Origin: Alkalicoccobacillus plakortidis
GTDB lineage: Bacteria; Bacillota; Bacilli; Bacillales; Bacillaceae_D
Assembly (NCBI RefSeq): GCF_023703085.1
Contig: NZ_JAMQJY010000002.1
Span: 124,001 to 188,000 of the forward strand
Length of the DNA: 64,000 bases
Reading direction: 5' to 3'
Within the stretch, counting starts at the first letter, position 1. Each line of letters begins with the position of its first letter. The notes under the pieces are model-generated. The model saw only the letters and a list, made by a program, of their open reading frames with translations, had not been told where the DNA came from and did not search any database. This document shows, piece by piece, positions 47,578 to 57,109 of this stretch. Made by a program: the position numbers and the translations under genes.

Positions 47578-48564
47578 TTAGTTCTGATAACCGTTTGGAT
47601 GGGCAGAATGCCAGCTCCACGCGTGTTTAACTATATCTTTTAAATTAGTAAATTTCGGTTCCCAAGAAAGCTCGGATTTTGCTTTTTCAGGAGATGCAAT
47701 TAAAACAGCGGGATCGCCTGCACGACGAGGTGCAATCGCTGCTGGATCTCGTGTCCTGTTACTTCTCTACAAACATCAATGACTTGTTTAACAGAGAAAC
47801 CTTGACCAATTCCTAAATTATAAATTGAGCTAATTCCATCATTCTTCAGCTTCTTAACGGCTAAAAAGTGAGCATCTGCTAAGTCCATAACATGGATATA
47901 GTCTCGGATACACGAGCCGTCTTCCGTCTGATAATCATCACCAAATACTTGAACCTGATCTCTTTGTCCTAACGCCGTTTGCAAAACAATTGGAATAAGA
48001 TGAGATTCCGGATCATGATCTTCACCAATACGTCCTTCTGGATCTGCCCCAAGCTGCGTTAAAGTAACGAAGGCATACTGATTTTAAGCCATACGCCTGA
48101 TCTGACCATTTTAACATCTTTTCAATAGCAAGCTTAGTTTCACCATATGGATTTGTCGGATTAGTTGGTAATGTTTCCACAATTGGTACTTGCTTTGGTT
48201 CTCCGTATGTTGCTGCAGTAGAGGAGAACACGATGTTTTTTACATTATGTTCAACCATCTTAGTTAGTAGTGAATGAGTTCCAATCACATTATTGTGATA
48301 GTATTTTAATGGTTCTTTTACACTTTCTCCAACTAGTGAATCCGCTGCAAAATGAATAACCGCATCAATATTTTGTTCAGTAAACACCTTGTCAAGAAAG
48401 ACTCCGTCCAAAAGATCCCCTTCATATAAGGTTGCACCTTGTAGTGCATCACGGTGTCCTTTTGAAAGATTATCCAGCACTACTACATCTTCACCTTTAT
48501 CTAACAAATGAAGTACGGTATGGCTGCCGATGTATCCAGCACCACCAGTAACTAAAATAGCCAT
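47578..48564 (-). CDS. galE: UDP-glucose 4-epimerase GalE (two frameshifts)
   Basis: Interconverts UDP-glucose and UDP-galactose. The N-terminus has the NAD motif [17 protein letters not shown]; the catalytic SSTAATYGE and YGETK motifs are at about 120 and 145. The frame leaves after CLRYFNAA at CCAAGC (48049-48054) and again at 47741-47745. At the second site CCAGC is one C short of the CCCAGC needed for [17 protein letters not shown]. The two errors cancel, giving 328 residues with the end YQN. It follows pgcA by 18 bases and is probably in one operon with it. Confidence 0.94.
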
Positions 48565-48582
48565 TTTCTTTTTCCCACTCTC

Positions 48583-50319
48583 TTAAATAAATTGGTTCAC
48601 GTAATTCATCACTGCTGTGCGAAGTGACGCTAATTTCTCGTTGCTCTCTTCTTCATTATCTGCGTTGACACCAAAGTAAAATTTCACTTTAGGTTCTGTG
48701 CCAGATGGACGTATGCAGAACCATGATCCGTCCGCTAGTTTATATTTTAAGACATTGGAAACAGGTAGTGTGATCAATTCCTTTGCACTAGTTTCCAGAG
48801 TGATTCTTTCACTTGATTGGTAATCTTCAACGGATTCAATTGGAACATCGTTCATTTGTTTAGGTGGGTCCAATCGGAATGAGGAAAGAATGCTATTAAT
48901 TTTCTCAGCTCCCGCTTTCCCTTTTAACGTTAACGATTCAAGTCCCTCACGATAAAATCCATACTTACGGAATACTTCCTGTAAGCCTTCGAAAACAGTC
49001 ATGTCACGCGACTTATAATAAAGAGCTAGTTCAGCAGCTAAAAGACACGCTTGCACTGCGTCCTTATCACGAACAAAATCACCAATTAAATAGCCATAAC
49101 TTTCTTCATAACCAAATAAGAAGGTATGTTCACCAGATTCTTCATATTCTTTTATTTTCTCACCGATAAACTTGAATCCTGTTAACGTATCAAGTGAGCT
49201 TAATCCAAATTGTTCTGCAATCTTGGCACCAATTTCAGAAGTAACAATTGTCTTTAATACAATACCGTTTTCAGGAAGTGTGCCATTTTCCTTATGTTGA
49301 CTGAGCAAATAATCAAGCAGCAGGGCACCCGTTTGGTTACCTGTTAAAACTTGATAGTCACCCTCATGATTCTTAACAGCTAATCCAACACGATCAGCAT
49401 CGGGGTCTGTAGCCAGCAAGATATCTGCTTCTTCTTTCTCCCCATATTTCATTGCAAGCTCAAAAGCTGCATGTTCTTCTGGGTTTGGAGACGATACAGT
49501 CGAAAAATTAGGGTCAGGAAGCTCCTGTTCAGGAACAATCGTTAAGTTAGTAAATCCAGAGTCTTCTAGAACACGACGAACAGGAATATTAGCTGTACCA
49601 TGTAACGGTGTAAATACAATTTTCACTGTTAGCCCTTGATTTCGAACTAAATCAGGTTGAACCAAAATCGTTTGCAGCTGATCATTATAAGCATCATCTA
49701 CATCTTGAGGTACAACTTGATAGGTAAGTTCACTTTTCAGTTCTGTTTCATCTCCAACTTCTATCAGCAACTCATTTTGAATAGCGTCCACATAGCTAAC
49801 AAGCTCATCAGCCGGTCCAGGAGGCAATTGTCCACCATCAGGTCCATACACTTTAAAACCATTGTATTCAGGTGGATTATGACTTGCCGTTATGACGATG
49901 CCTGCATATGCATTTAAGTGGCGCACGGCAAATGACAACTCCGGTGTTGGGCGCAAATCATTAAACACATAAGCGGTAACTCCTTGTTTGCCTAAAGTTA
50001 ATGCGGCTTCTCTAGCAAATTGAGGAGATTTGTGACGTGAATCAAACGCAATTACCACACCACGTTTTTTTGCTTCTTCTCCTTCGCTTTCAAGGTAATC
50101 CGCCAAACCTTTTGCGGCACGGCGAACTGTATATGTATTCATTCGATTTGGACCTGGGCCAATTTCTCCCCGCATACCGCCCGTTCCAAATTCAAGGTTT
50201 TTATAAAAACAATCCTCAAGCGCCGTCTCATTTCCTGAAAGGGCTTTTAGCTCTGTTTTCACATCTTCTTCAAGTGTTAAAAAGCTAGACCACTTCTCAT
50301 AGCTCTGCTTCCAATCCAA
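48583..50319 (-). CDS. pgcA: Alpha-phosphoglucomutase PgcA
   Basis: Interconverts glucose-6-phosphate and glucose-1-phosphate, feeding UDP-glucose for teichoic acids, glycolipid anchors and the glycogen genes nearby. The 578 residues include [17 protein letters not shown], the phosphoserine loop [18 protein letters not shown] (about residue 145), the metal loop [11 protein letters not shown] (about 305), the sugar-binding GYEESYGYL and the phosphate-binding [12 protein letters not shown]. The start is TTG after GGAGGAG. It is upstream of galE. Confidence 0.95.
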   Translation of the reverse strand: MDWKQSYEKWSSFLTLEEDVKTELKALSGNETALEDCFYKNLEFGTGGMRGEIGPGPNRMNTYTVRRAAKGLADYLESEGEEAKKRGVVIAFDSRHKSPQFAREAALTLGKQGVTAYVFNDLRPTPELSFAVRHLNAYAGIVITASHNPPEYNGFKVYGPDGGQLPPGPADELVSYVDAIQNELLIEVGDETELKSELTYQVVPQDVDDAYNDQLQTILVQPDLVRNQGLTVKIVFTPLHGTANIPVRRVLEDSGFTNLTIVPEQELPDPNFSTVSSPNPEEHAAFELAMKYGEKEEADILLATDPDADRVGLAVKNHEGDYQVLTGNQTGALLLDYLLSQHKENGTLPENGIVLKTIVTSEIGAKIAEQFGLSSLDTLTGFKFIGEKIKEYEESGEHTFLFGYEESYGYLIGDFVRDKDAVQACLLAAELALYYKSRDMTVFEGLQEVFRKYGFYREGLESLTLKGKAGAEKINSILSSFRLDPPKQMNDVPIESVEDYQSSERITLETSAKELITLPVSNVLKYKLADGSWFCIRPSGTEPKVKFYFGVNADNEEESNEKLASLRTAVMNYVNQFI

Positions 50320-50405
50320 AAAATCTCCTCCTTATTTAGCAACTAATTAACAAATTCACAATGTCTTTAGTTTACTACTTTTTTCCTATGCCTGCTAGTG
50401 TTCGT

Positions 50406-52028
50406 TTACTTTCCGATCAAGCTATTTTTCTTAATTTCTTTTTCCATTTCACTCTGCCAATACAAGCTTTCCTGTTCATCCCATTGGAAACGATCCTGCA
50501 TATAACGAAAAACCGGATTCATCCATTTCTCCATTAAAACACGATTAAAGTAAAGGGCATGTGTTCTTCGCATTAAAAAATCAACAGGAGAGATTACCAT
50601 CTCCTCATCTATTGCATACGTCAGCTGGGCAAATAGGATAGGAGGTAGTCCTGACTCTGCAGCTCGTCTTCTGCTTGTCCGTACTCTTGACCATATATTG
50701 GTGACATTTGACCCATAAAGGATAGTTAGCGCATACGCTTCTTCATACGCAAGACCAAGCGATTCTCCTTCAGTAGCCTTTGTTTTTAAGTAGCTCTCAA
50801 AACGATCTACTCCACCAACTTGTCCACCAGATAATGTGATTGAATCGGTTTGACTTCCTATAGATTGTCCATGTTCCTTCTCGATTGAATCAATGACTCG
50901 TTCTGCTAAAAGGCGGTACCCTGCCATGTAATGTCCGCACACAGACCTGAGACCAGAAGAAGAGACTACGAGCTCCTCTGTTTTGTTTGAGCGTTGATGA
51001 ACATGGTTTCGTTCTTTATCAATCCACAACGATTCAACATGATCTTTAGTTAACTCAACTGACGGAAAAGTCTGATTTACCGAATCAAGTAATAGTTGAG
51101 CTGCGATGAGAAATTGATCTTCATCACTTAGTAAACCTACATCGGTTGAACCAATATAGATTTTTTGCCCAAAAGGAATAGCATAAAGCATTTCTCCTTT
51201 GCTACTCTCAAAATACATACCTTGATGAATCGGCAGAGACTTTCGGTCAACAACAATATGTAGCTTATTTGTATATGTATGTGGTGGTCCTTCTATTGAA
51301 CGGTCTTGCTCACGCAAATGATCAATATTCGCCCCAGTTGCATTCACGATATATGTGGCAAATAGTTTATGAGCTTCACCCGTTAATTGGTCAACGGCCA
51401 TAACACCAACAACTTTTCCTTGTTCGTATAAAAATGACTCTGCCTTAAGATAATTTGCTGCTAGGGCACCTCTTGCCGAAGCAACTTTTAACACTTCAAT
51501 TGTTAATCTGGCGTCATTAATTTGATATTCAGTATAAAGGCCCCCACCTTTAAGATTATCCATTTTCAAAAGTGGCTCTTGTTTTTGAGTTTGTTTCTTA
51601 TTTAACATATGCCGACGATCTTTTTTGTTCAACTCAACCCAACGATCATAGATACGTAAACTCAAGGATGCCTGAATTCGACCAAAAGCACCTTTTTTAT
51701 ATACAGGAAGCAACATACTAATCGGTGACACTAAATGTGGAGCGTTATCAAGAATGATAGCTCTTTCTCTTCCTAATTCTGCAAAAGCCTTAACATCTAG
51801 ATGTTTAAGTTCACTTAATCCACCTTGAATTAGTTTATTTGATCGACTAGACGATCCACCTGAAAAATCATGTTGATCAATAATACCTGTCCTAAAACCC
51901 CTTACCTGAGCATCTAAGGCAATACCTGCACCTGTAATACCTCCACCAATAACTAATACTTCAAGTCCTTCTTGTTTCAGTGCTTCAATTTGGTCAAGTC
52001 TTCTCTCCCCTGAAAACGTTCCACTCAT
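50406..52028 (-). CDS. glpD: Aerobic glycerol-3-phosphate dehydrogenase GlpD
   Basis: Membrane-bound flavoprotein that oxidises glycerol-3-phosphate to dihydroxyacetone phosphate and passes electrons to quinones. The FAD motif is VIGGGITGAGIALDAQVRGF; GGSSSRSNKLIQGGLSELKH follows, then the family motif IYIGSTDVG (about residue 290) and the C-terminal helical domain. ATG 52028 follows GGGGGAG, three codons inside the longest frame. It has 540 residues. No glpFK or glpP lies beside it here. Confidence 0.94.
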   Translation of the reverse strand: MSGTFSGERRLDQIEALKQEGLEVLVIGGGITGAGIALDAQVRGFRTGIIDQHDFSGGSSSRSNKLIQGGLSELKHLDVKAFAELGRERAIILDNAPHLVSPISMLLPVYKKGAFGRIQASLSLRIYDRWVELNKKDRRHMLNKKQTQKQEPLLKMDNLKGGGLYTEYQINDARLTIEVLKVASARGALAANYLKAESFLYEQGKVVGVMAVDQLTGEAHKLFATYIVNATGANIDHLREQDRSIEGPPHTYTNKLHIVVDRKSLPIHQGMYFESSKGEMLYAIPFGQKIYIGSTDVGLLSDEDQFLIAAQLLLDSVNQTFPSVELTKDHVESLWIDKERNHVHQRSNKTEELVVSSSGLRSVCGHYMAGYRLLAERVIDSIEKEHGQSIGSQTDSITLSGGQVGGVDRFESYLKTKATEGESLGLAYEEAYALTILYGSNVTNIWSRVRTSRRRAAESGLPPILFAQLTYAIDEEMVISPVDFLMRRTHALYFNRVLMEKWMNPVFRYMQDRFQWDEQESLYWQSEMEKEIKKNSLIGK

Positions 52029-52140
52029 CGGGCCCACTCCCCCTTACATCCCTATCTACAAGTACTATACGGAATTCCCTAGGTAATTGTTTCAGATTGA
52101 TTTCCTTTTCTTGTAGTATACATCAAACAAGCCTTTCATT

Positions 52141-52587
52141 CTATTTTCTATTTTCACTCGGATCCATTTTTGTGGCCCCAGGTTGAACCATTAACGAATA
52201 CGTAAACTGTTGTTGACTTCGATTGTTAGAAACCTCTATCTGAACTTGCCACTCTCCAGATTCCGTAAATAAATAATCAGTCTCAAACAAACCTTGCTCT
52301 ACATGATGCATCCATTGTTTTTCAGTAATTCCTGTCTCTACATGACTGACTTCAAACTGCACTTGCCCATTCTCCATAGGACGACCTTGCGTATCTTCAA
52401 GAAATAATTGAACCTTTTCAACTCGATATGGACGGTAACCCTCTGCTACATGTACTTCATGGATTTGCCATTGGTCTTCCTGAACCGTTAAAGACGGATA
52501 AAACAAGCCATAAAATAGAACAATCATCAGTACAATCATCACTGCTATAATTTGCCCGTATTCTTTTGTTTGTGTTTTTTCTAACAT
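52141..52587 (-). CDS. FixH/YtkA-like membrane-anchored protein
   Basis: A 148-residue protein with one N-terminal transmembrane helix (IIAVMIVLMIVLFYGLFYPSL) and an extracytoplasmic beta-sandwich domain: KVQLFLEDTQGRPMENGQVQFEV, ESGEWQVQIEVSNNRS. This is the layout of FixH and YtkA-like domains, some of which serve copper or oxidase assembly. No such genes are next to it, so the function is open. Confidence 0.75.
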   Translation of the reverse strand: MLEKTQTKEYGQIIAVMIVLMIVLFYGLFYPSLTVQEDQWQIHEVHVAEGYRPYRVEKVQLFLEDTQGRPMENGQVQFEVSHVETGITEKQWMHHVEQGLFETDYLFTESGEWQVQIEVSNNRSQQQFTYSLMVQPGATKMDPSENRK

Positions 52588-52646
52588 GTCCTATCCCCAC
52601 TCTGTCTTTTTCCTTTAGTCTCGCCATTAAAGGAGGAATGCAAACA

Positions 52647-52680
52647 AAAAGAGAAGCACCTACTATAGGTACTTCTCGAT
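52647..52680 (-). terminator. Terminator without an obvious upstream gene
   Basis: GAGAAG(T)ACCTA pairs with TAGGT(G)CTTCTC, followed on the minus strand by TTTTTGTTT. The nearest minus-strand gene already has its own terminator at 52906-52936, so this one may end a small transcript from about 52690-52900. Confidence 0.7.
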
Positions 52681-52750
52681 TAGTCTTTATATGGTAGTCT
52701 ATAGTCTCGCAAAAGGAAGCAACGTACATTTGCGTTCCTAAATTCGCTAC

Positions 52751-52797
52751 CGGAACGGGCGGCACGCTTTCCTAGGAAGGGCGTGCCGCTCGTTCCG
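52751..52797. repeat. GC-rich 17-bp hairpin element
   Basis: CGGAACGGGCGGCACGC pairs with GCGTGCCGCTCGTTCCG with a single mismatch around a loop containing palindromic TTCCTAGGAA. It is far richer in G+C than the flanks and lacks a T-run. It resembles the palindromic repeats seen dispersed between genes in some Bacillus genomes; only one copy is in this window. Confidence 0.75.
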
Positions 52798-52905
52798 TCA
52801 GCTAAGTATGAGAAAAGCCGTAAGTTTGTCCTTCCTTACTTTATAAAGCTCAGGAAATAGATCTAAGAAACACTGAGAGATAAGGTAAAAGCAACATTAT
52901 TAAAA

Positions 52906-52936
52906 AAACAGCAAATCCAAAAAAGGATTCGCTGTA
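52906..52936 (-). terminator. Terminator of the acetyltransferase-nitrilase gene
   Basis: ACAGC(A)AATCC pairs with GGATT(C)GCTGT around AAAAAA, just past the stop at 52952. Confidence 0.7.
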
Positions 52937-52951
52937 TACATAATACGCCTA

Positions 52952-54491
52952 TTAAGGCTGTTTATAAGAAATGTGATACACGTCATGACGGCGATCACGT
53001 AACTGATTCACACTGCCTGATCGTCTGTGTCTGCGGAGGATCTCAAGATCGACATCTCCAACAACAACTGTTTCAATGTTAGGATTACACTCTCCAACAA
53101 TACCATCACGAGGGAATGTAAAATCAGATGGACTGAAAATTCCTGACTGTGCGTATTGAATATCCATGTTTTCAACGTCAGGAAGATTACCAACAGTTCC
53201 TGAGATGACAGTATATATTTGATTCTCAATTGCCCGTGCTTGAGAGCAATATCTCACTCGTAGATACCCTTGACGGTCATCCGTACAGAACGGCGTAAAG
53301 ATGATATTAGCGCCTTTATCAACAGCGATTCTTGCAAGCTCTGGGAACTCAATATCATAGCAAATTTGAATGGCAATTTTTCCACAATCCGTGTCAAACA
53401 CCTTTACTTCATCTCCGCCAGAAATTCCCCAGAATAAACGCTCATTTGGTGTAACATGAATTTTATATTGCTTTTCAATCGTACCATCACGACGGAACAG
53501 ATAAGCAATGTTAAAAATCTTGCCTTCTTCTTCCACAAAATGAGACCCACCAACAATGTTAATGTTGTAACGAACGGCAAGCGTAGTAAACAGCTCAATA
53601 TAATCTTCCGTAAACTCTGTTAGCCTTCTTATCGCTCTACTTGGACTTTTTTCTGGTAGAAACGAGAGAAGCTGAAGGGTAAAAATTTCTGGAAAAATGG
53701 CAAAGTCCGAATTAAAACACCGCTACATCTGTGTAATATTCACACTGTACAGCAAATTCTTCAAAAGACGAAATCTTCTTCATTTCATATTGAATTGTAG
53801 TAATACGAACCGGGAAAGACGTTTTAAACTTACGCTTTGGAATCGTTGGTCTATAATCGATATTGTTCCATTCCATAAGAGTCGCATAACGCATAGATGC
53901 CTTATCATCATCCAGATAGTTAGAATTCACACGTTTTAATGTAAATCCATTTACAACTTGGAAGGTAAGCACAGGATCATACAAATTATGCATGGTCACT
54001 TCTTCAACGTATTGTCGTGGAGTTAACTCAGCTGCATGCTTTGAGTAATTGGGAATTCGTCCTCCAATGATAATACTTTTTAGATTCATTTCTCGAGCTA
54101 GGTCTTTACGCGCTTCATACAATCTGCGTCCAATTTTCATTCTTCTAAAGTTCGGGTGAACCATTACTTCGATTCCATATAAATTATAGCCTTCAGGATC
54201 GTGGTTTGTGATATACCCTTCATCTGTAATCTCGTCCCATGTGTGCTGATCATCATACTCATCAAAGTTGATGATTAAGCTAGAACAGGAGCCAATTATT
54301 TCTCCATCATACTCAACACAAAACTGGCCCTCTGGAAAAATTTCAATATGACTACGTAGCTGATCATACTGCCACGGTTCCATATTTTTAAAACATACCT
54401 TAGACATTTCTATAATATCATCGAAGTCTTTTGCTTCGATGTTTCGAATAATCATTTTTTTCTCAAACTTTGAAACATCAATTTCTTTCAA
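52952..54491 (-). CDS. yhcX: GNAT acetyltransferase fused to a nitrilase-family amidohydrolase, YhcX-like (frameshifted)
   Basis: About 513 residues, the length of B. subtilis YhcX. The N-terminal GNAT domain has [24 protein letters not shown], with the acetyl-CoA loop (about residue 115). The C-terminal carbon-nitrogen hydrolase holds the Glu of FPE, the Lys of [10 protein letters not shown] and the Cys of [11 protein letters not shown], the full E-K-C triad. The frame breaks near 53707 at a TTTT run, where one base seems to be extra; this is not a CCAGC site. The TTG start follows GGAAGGAGTG. Its substrate is unknown. Confidence 0.9.
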
Positions 54492-54697
54492 TGCCGTTCA
54501 CTCCTTCCAAATCATACAGAGATTACGATAGGTAGTGTACCTCTTTTTAGATCGTTTGAATAGTATTTTCAATTGAATTTAAAAAATCCGCACATTTAGT
54601 ACGGATTTCTCATTATAAAGTTTTGGAATAAGTGGAAGCACTTCGCTTAGGAGAATTCTCATCATCATCTAGTGTGAAGAATCTAGGTTGAGCTCTA
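54492..54697. other. Upstream region of the YhcX-like gene
   Basis: It contains a small hairpin (54574-54600: AAATCCG/CGGATTT) and otherwise AT-rich sequence before array C. No ORF is supported. Confidence 0.5.
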
Positions 54698-55098
54698 GAT
54701 ATCAGGAATAAGAGTGGGATATCAGGAATAAGCGGCTTTTATCGGTAATTAGAACTCGTTATCAGCAATGAGCCTCACTTATCGGTAATTAGAACTCGTT
54801 ATCGGCAATGAGCGGCACTTATCGGTATTTAGAACTCGTTATCGGCAATGAGCCTCACTTATCGGTATTTAGAACTCGTTATCGGCAATGGGCCTCACTT
54901 ATCGGTATTTAGAACTCGTTATCAGCAATGGGCCTCACTTATCGGTTATTAGAACCCGTTATCGGCAATGAGCCTCACTTATCGGTTATTAGAACCCGTT
55001 ATCGGCAATGAGCCTCACTTATCGGTTATTAGAACCCGTTATCGGCAATGAGCCGCACTTATCGGTTATTAGAACCCGTTATCGGCAATGAGCCGCAC
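54698..55098 (-). repeat. Array C: about 20 tandem copies of the 20-bp unit, in the opposite orientation
   Basis: On the minus strand the units alternate: CTCATTGCCGATAACGAGTT type and CTAATTACCGATAAGTGAGG type, giving a 40-bp higher-order period. The copies closest to the YhcX-like gene read CTTATTCCTGATATCCCACT. All keep the core of arrays A and B (about CTCTTTACCGATA). Array C lies between cheX and the YhcX-like gene. Confidence 0.9.
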
Positions 55099-55156
55099 GT
55101 CCGTAAGACTTAGCGCCGAATCATTCCGCACTCACTGCCTCGACGTGCATTAAGAA

Positions 55157-55205
55157 CCAAAACGACGAACGATCCTATCTTCAGAATCGTTCGTCGTTTT
55201 GGTTT
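55157..55205 (-). terminator. cheX terminator
   Basis: AAAACGACGAACGAT(C)CT pairs with AG(A)ATCGTTCGTCGTTTT, an almost perfect 20-bp stem around ATCTTC with T-runs both ways. It is one of the GAACGATCCT hairpins. Confidence 0.9.
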
Positions 55206-55245
55206 GTCATTCATATATTTCTGTCATCCATGCTCTTTACACTTA

Positions 55246-55722
55246 TTACGCTCGAATCGTTTCTTCTACAACCTGAAATGACAGATGAATGTCAATTTGG
55301 CCTAACGAGCTATCAAGAGACAACGTTAGATACTTTTCAGACGAGTGAAAGATAGAAGAGCCTTCATTTGTAACCGGAGGCGTCACATCAATTATACATT
55401 GTTCATTCGACAACTCTGTCGCCGTAGTACCCGCAATCCAGTTCCCAAATTCCTTCACCGCACTCCAAGCTCATTGCATCTAATTCAGTAACCGTCATAC
55501 CGCCCATCATTGTACTAACAATATTTAAAGCAGTCTCTTTCTTAAAACTACAAATGATTTGACCAGCTAACTGACCTTTTACACCAAGGATTACAGAAAT
55601 GTCATTACTCGTGACGCTTGCATCTCCAGCTTAGGAGTTAGTGAGTGTACCTCTGCCCCTAGATGATTCATTAAAATTCCTTTTGTTGCTCGCACAATTG
55701 CATTAACATATCTAGCTTCCAT
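55246..55722 (-). CDS. cheX: CheX-like chemotaxis phosphatase family protein (two frameshifts)
   Basis: ATG 55722 follows GTAGGGGAA and opens MEARYVNAIVRATKGILMNHLG, the CheX N-terminus. The frame is lost at 55626-55630 (CCAGC, one C short) and restored by reading CCCAGC as VILGVKGQLAGQIICSF. It is lost again at CCAAGC (55465-55470), where the fix gives ELDAMSWSAVKEFGNWIAG. The two cancel, giving 158 residues. The central EFGNWIAG carries the expected E..N pair of CheC/CheX phosphatases that act on CheY-P. No other chemotaxis genes are beside it. Confidence 0.88.
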
Positions 55723-55842
55723 TAAATTCCCCTACCTTACTCATTTATATTCGATAATATTCGACATAATTCTTTATGATCATTGTTACCTATTTATCGA
55801 CCGAGTCCAAGCAAAAATTAAAGGGTTTATAAACTGAACAAG

Positions 55843-55870
55843 TTGTTTTTTTATAAAGGTTCTTTATAGA
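55843..55870 (+). promoter_or_regulatory. Candidate promoter of the glycogen operon
   Basis: TTGTTT (55843-55848) and TATAGA (55865-55870) are 16 bp apart. The predicted start falls in the cre-like site just downstream. Confidence 0.5.
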
Positions 55871-55875
55871 GGAAT

Positions 55876-55889
55876 AGAAAGCGGTTACA
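55876..55889 (+). promoter_or_regulatory. cre-like CcpA site before glgC
   Basis: AGAAAGCGGTTACA agrees with the cre consensus TGWAANCGNTNWCA at 13 of 14 positions, only the first base differing. Its place at or after the likely transcription start would suit repression by CcpA when preferred sugars are present. Confidence 0.6.
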
Positions 55890-55951
55890 CATTCATACGT
55901 ATCAATACATATCCACCTAAAAAACATGGTATGAGAAAAAGGGGGAATTAC

Positions 55952-57094
55952 GTGAGCTCTACGGTGAAATGTGTAGCTATGATTTTAGCAGGAGGTGCAG
56001 GTACAAGATTAGGAGCTTTAACAAGAGAAGAGTCGAAACCCGCAGTCTCCTTTGGAGGCAGCAATCGCATTATTGATTACACACTAAGCAATTGTATTCA
56101 TTCTGGGATCAAGCATGTTGGAGTGTTAACTCAATATAAGCCTGAAACCCTGCATTCCCATCTGCAAAATAGTGAACCTAAGGGCTTAACCATTCAATGC
56201 CTGCCCTCTACTGATTCATCTTATGAGGGTACGGCAGATGCTGTAGGAAAAAACATAGATTATATTCAACAGCATGATCCAACCCATGTTCTTATTCTTT
56301 CAGGTGATCATATCTATCAGATGAATTATCAGGAATTAATTGATTTTCATAGACAAAAAGACGCAGACATGACAGTCGCCTCTATTCAAGTTTCTAAAAG
56401 TGAAGCAAGCCGCTTCGGAATTTTGAGTGTTGATCAAAATGGGGCTGTTACGGAATTTGAAGAAAAACCCACACATCCCAAGAGTCAGATCGCTTCAATG
56501 GGCATCTATTTATTTAATTGGTCCTTCTTAAAAAAATGTCTTCTGGCTGATGCAAACAATCCAACTTCTAGTCACGACTTTGGCAAAGATATCTTACCAA
56601 CAATGCTTGCTACTCATTCGAGATTGTTTGCCTATAATTATGACCAATACTGGAGAGATGTTGGGACCATTCAAACCTACTGGGAAACTCAAATGGATTT
56701 AAACCGTAGCAAATCACCATTCAAATATAGTCAAAATGAATGGCCGCTATTCACTTCCTATCCTGCTGCTTTTGTTCCGATTTCAATTCAAACTGTTTCT
56801 GAGTCAAAAAAACGAAAAATATCTGAATCAGTCATATCCCCTAGTGCATATATTTCAGATGGTGCTGCTATTTATCAATCAATTATTCTTCCAGGTTCAT
56901 CTGTTGGAAAAAATGTCTATCTCCACAAAGTAATCGTTGCTGAAAACACTCATATACCTGACAATCTTTCATTTGCCTCAAACGACGAAGTGATGTTGAT
57001 TACTCAAGCAGTTGTGCACCGTTATCTCTCTAAAACAAAAAGCAACGATACAGAGCATTCAGCAACAAATCAACTGTTAAAGAAAATCAAGTAA
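55952..57094 (+). CDS. glgC: Glucose-1-phosphate adenylyltransferase GlgC
   Basis: Makes ADP-glucose, the first dedicated step of glycogen synthesis. The 380 residues include the nucleotide loop ILAGGAGTRLGALTREESKPAVSFGG, LSNCIHSGI, the sugar site SGDHIYQMNY, EFEEKP, SSHDFGKDILPTML and YWRDVGTI. The C-terminal part is a left-handed beta-helix. GTG 55952 after AAGGGGGAA is a better start than the ATG at 55931. The usual partners glgB and glgD are not found upstream; the operon here is glgC-glgA-glgP. Confidence 0.94.
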   Translation: MSSTVKCVAMILAGGAGTRLGALTREESKPAVSFGGSNRIIDYTLSNCIHSGIKHVGVLTQYKPETLHSHLQNSEPKGLTIQCLPSTDSSYEGTADAVGKNIDYIQQHDPTHVLILSGDHIYQMNYQELIDFHRQKDADMTVASIQVSKSEASRFGILSVDQNGAVTEFEEKPTHPKSQIASMGIYLFNWSFLKKCLLADANNPTSSHDFGKDILPTMLATHSRLFAYNYDQYWRDVGTIQTYWETQMDLNRSKSPFKYSQNEWPLFTSYPAAFVPISIQTVSESKKRKISESVISPSAYISDGAAIYQSIILPGSSVGKNVYLHKVIVAENTHIPDNLSFASNDEVMLITQAVVHRYLSKTKSNDTEHSATNQLLKKIK

Positions 57095-57109
57095 AAAGGA
57101 GCTTTATTG

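Larger units (their letters stand above)
52588..52951. other. Gene-free stretch with structured elements
   Basis: It holds a minus-strand terminator next to the FixH-like gene (52647-52680), two hairpins (about 52716-52739 and 52751-52797) and the terminator after the downstream acetyltransferase-nitrilase gene (52906-52936). No ORF with a good ribosome binding site is seen. The middle part may encode a small RNA. Confidence 0.5.

Noticed and set aside
52457..52765. Minus-strand ORF of 102 residues overlapping the FixH-like gene
   Set aside because: It crosses a terminator, overlaps a better gene and has no family features.
55738..55930. Missing glgB fragment upstream of glgC
   Set aside because: No alpha-amylase-family motifs or open frame are seen; the region is promoter and cre-like sequence.
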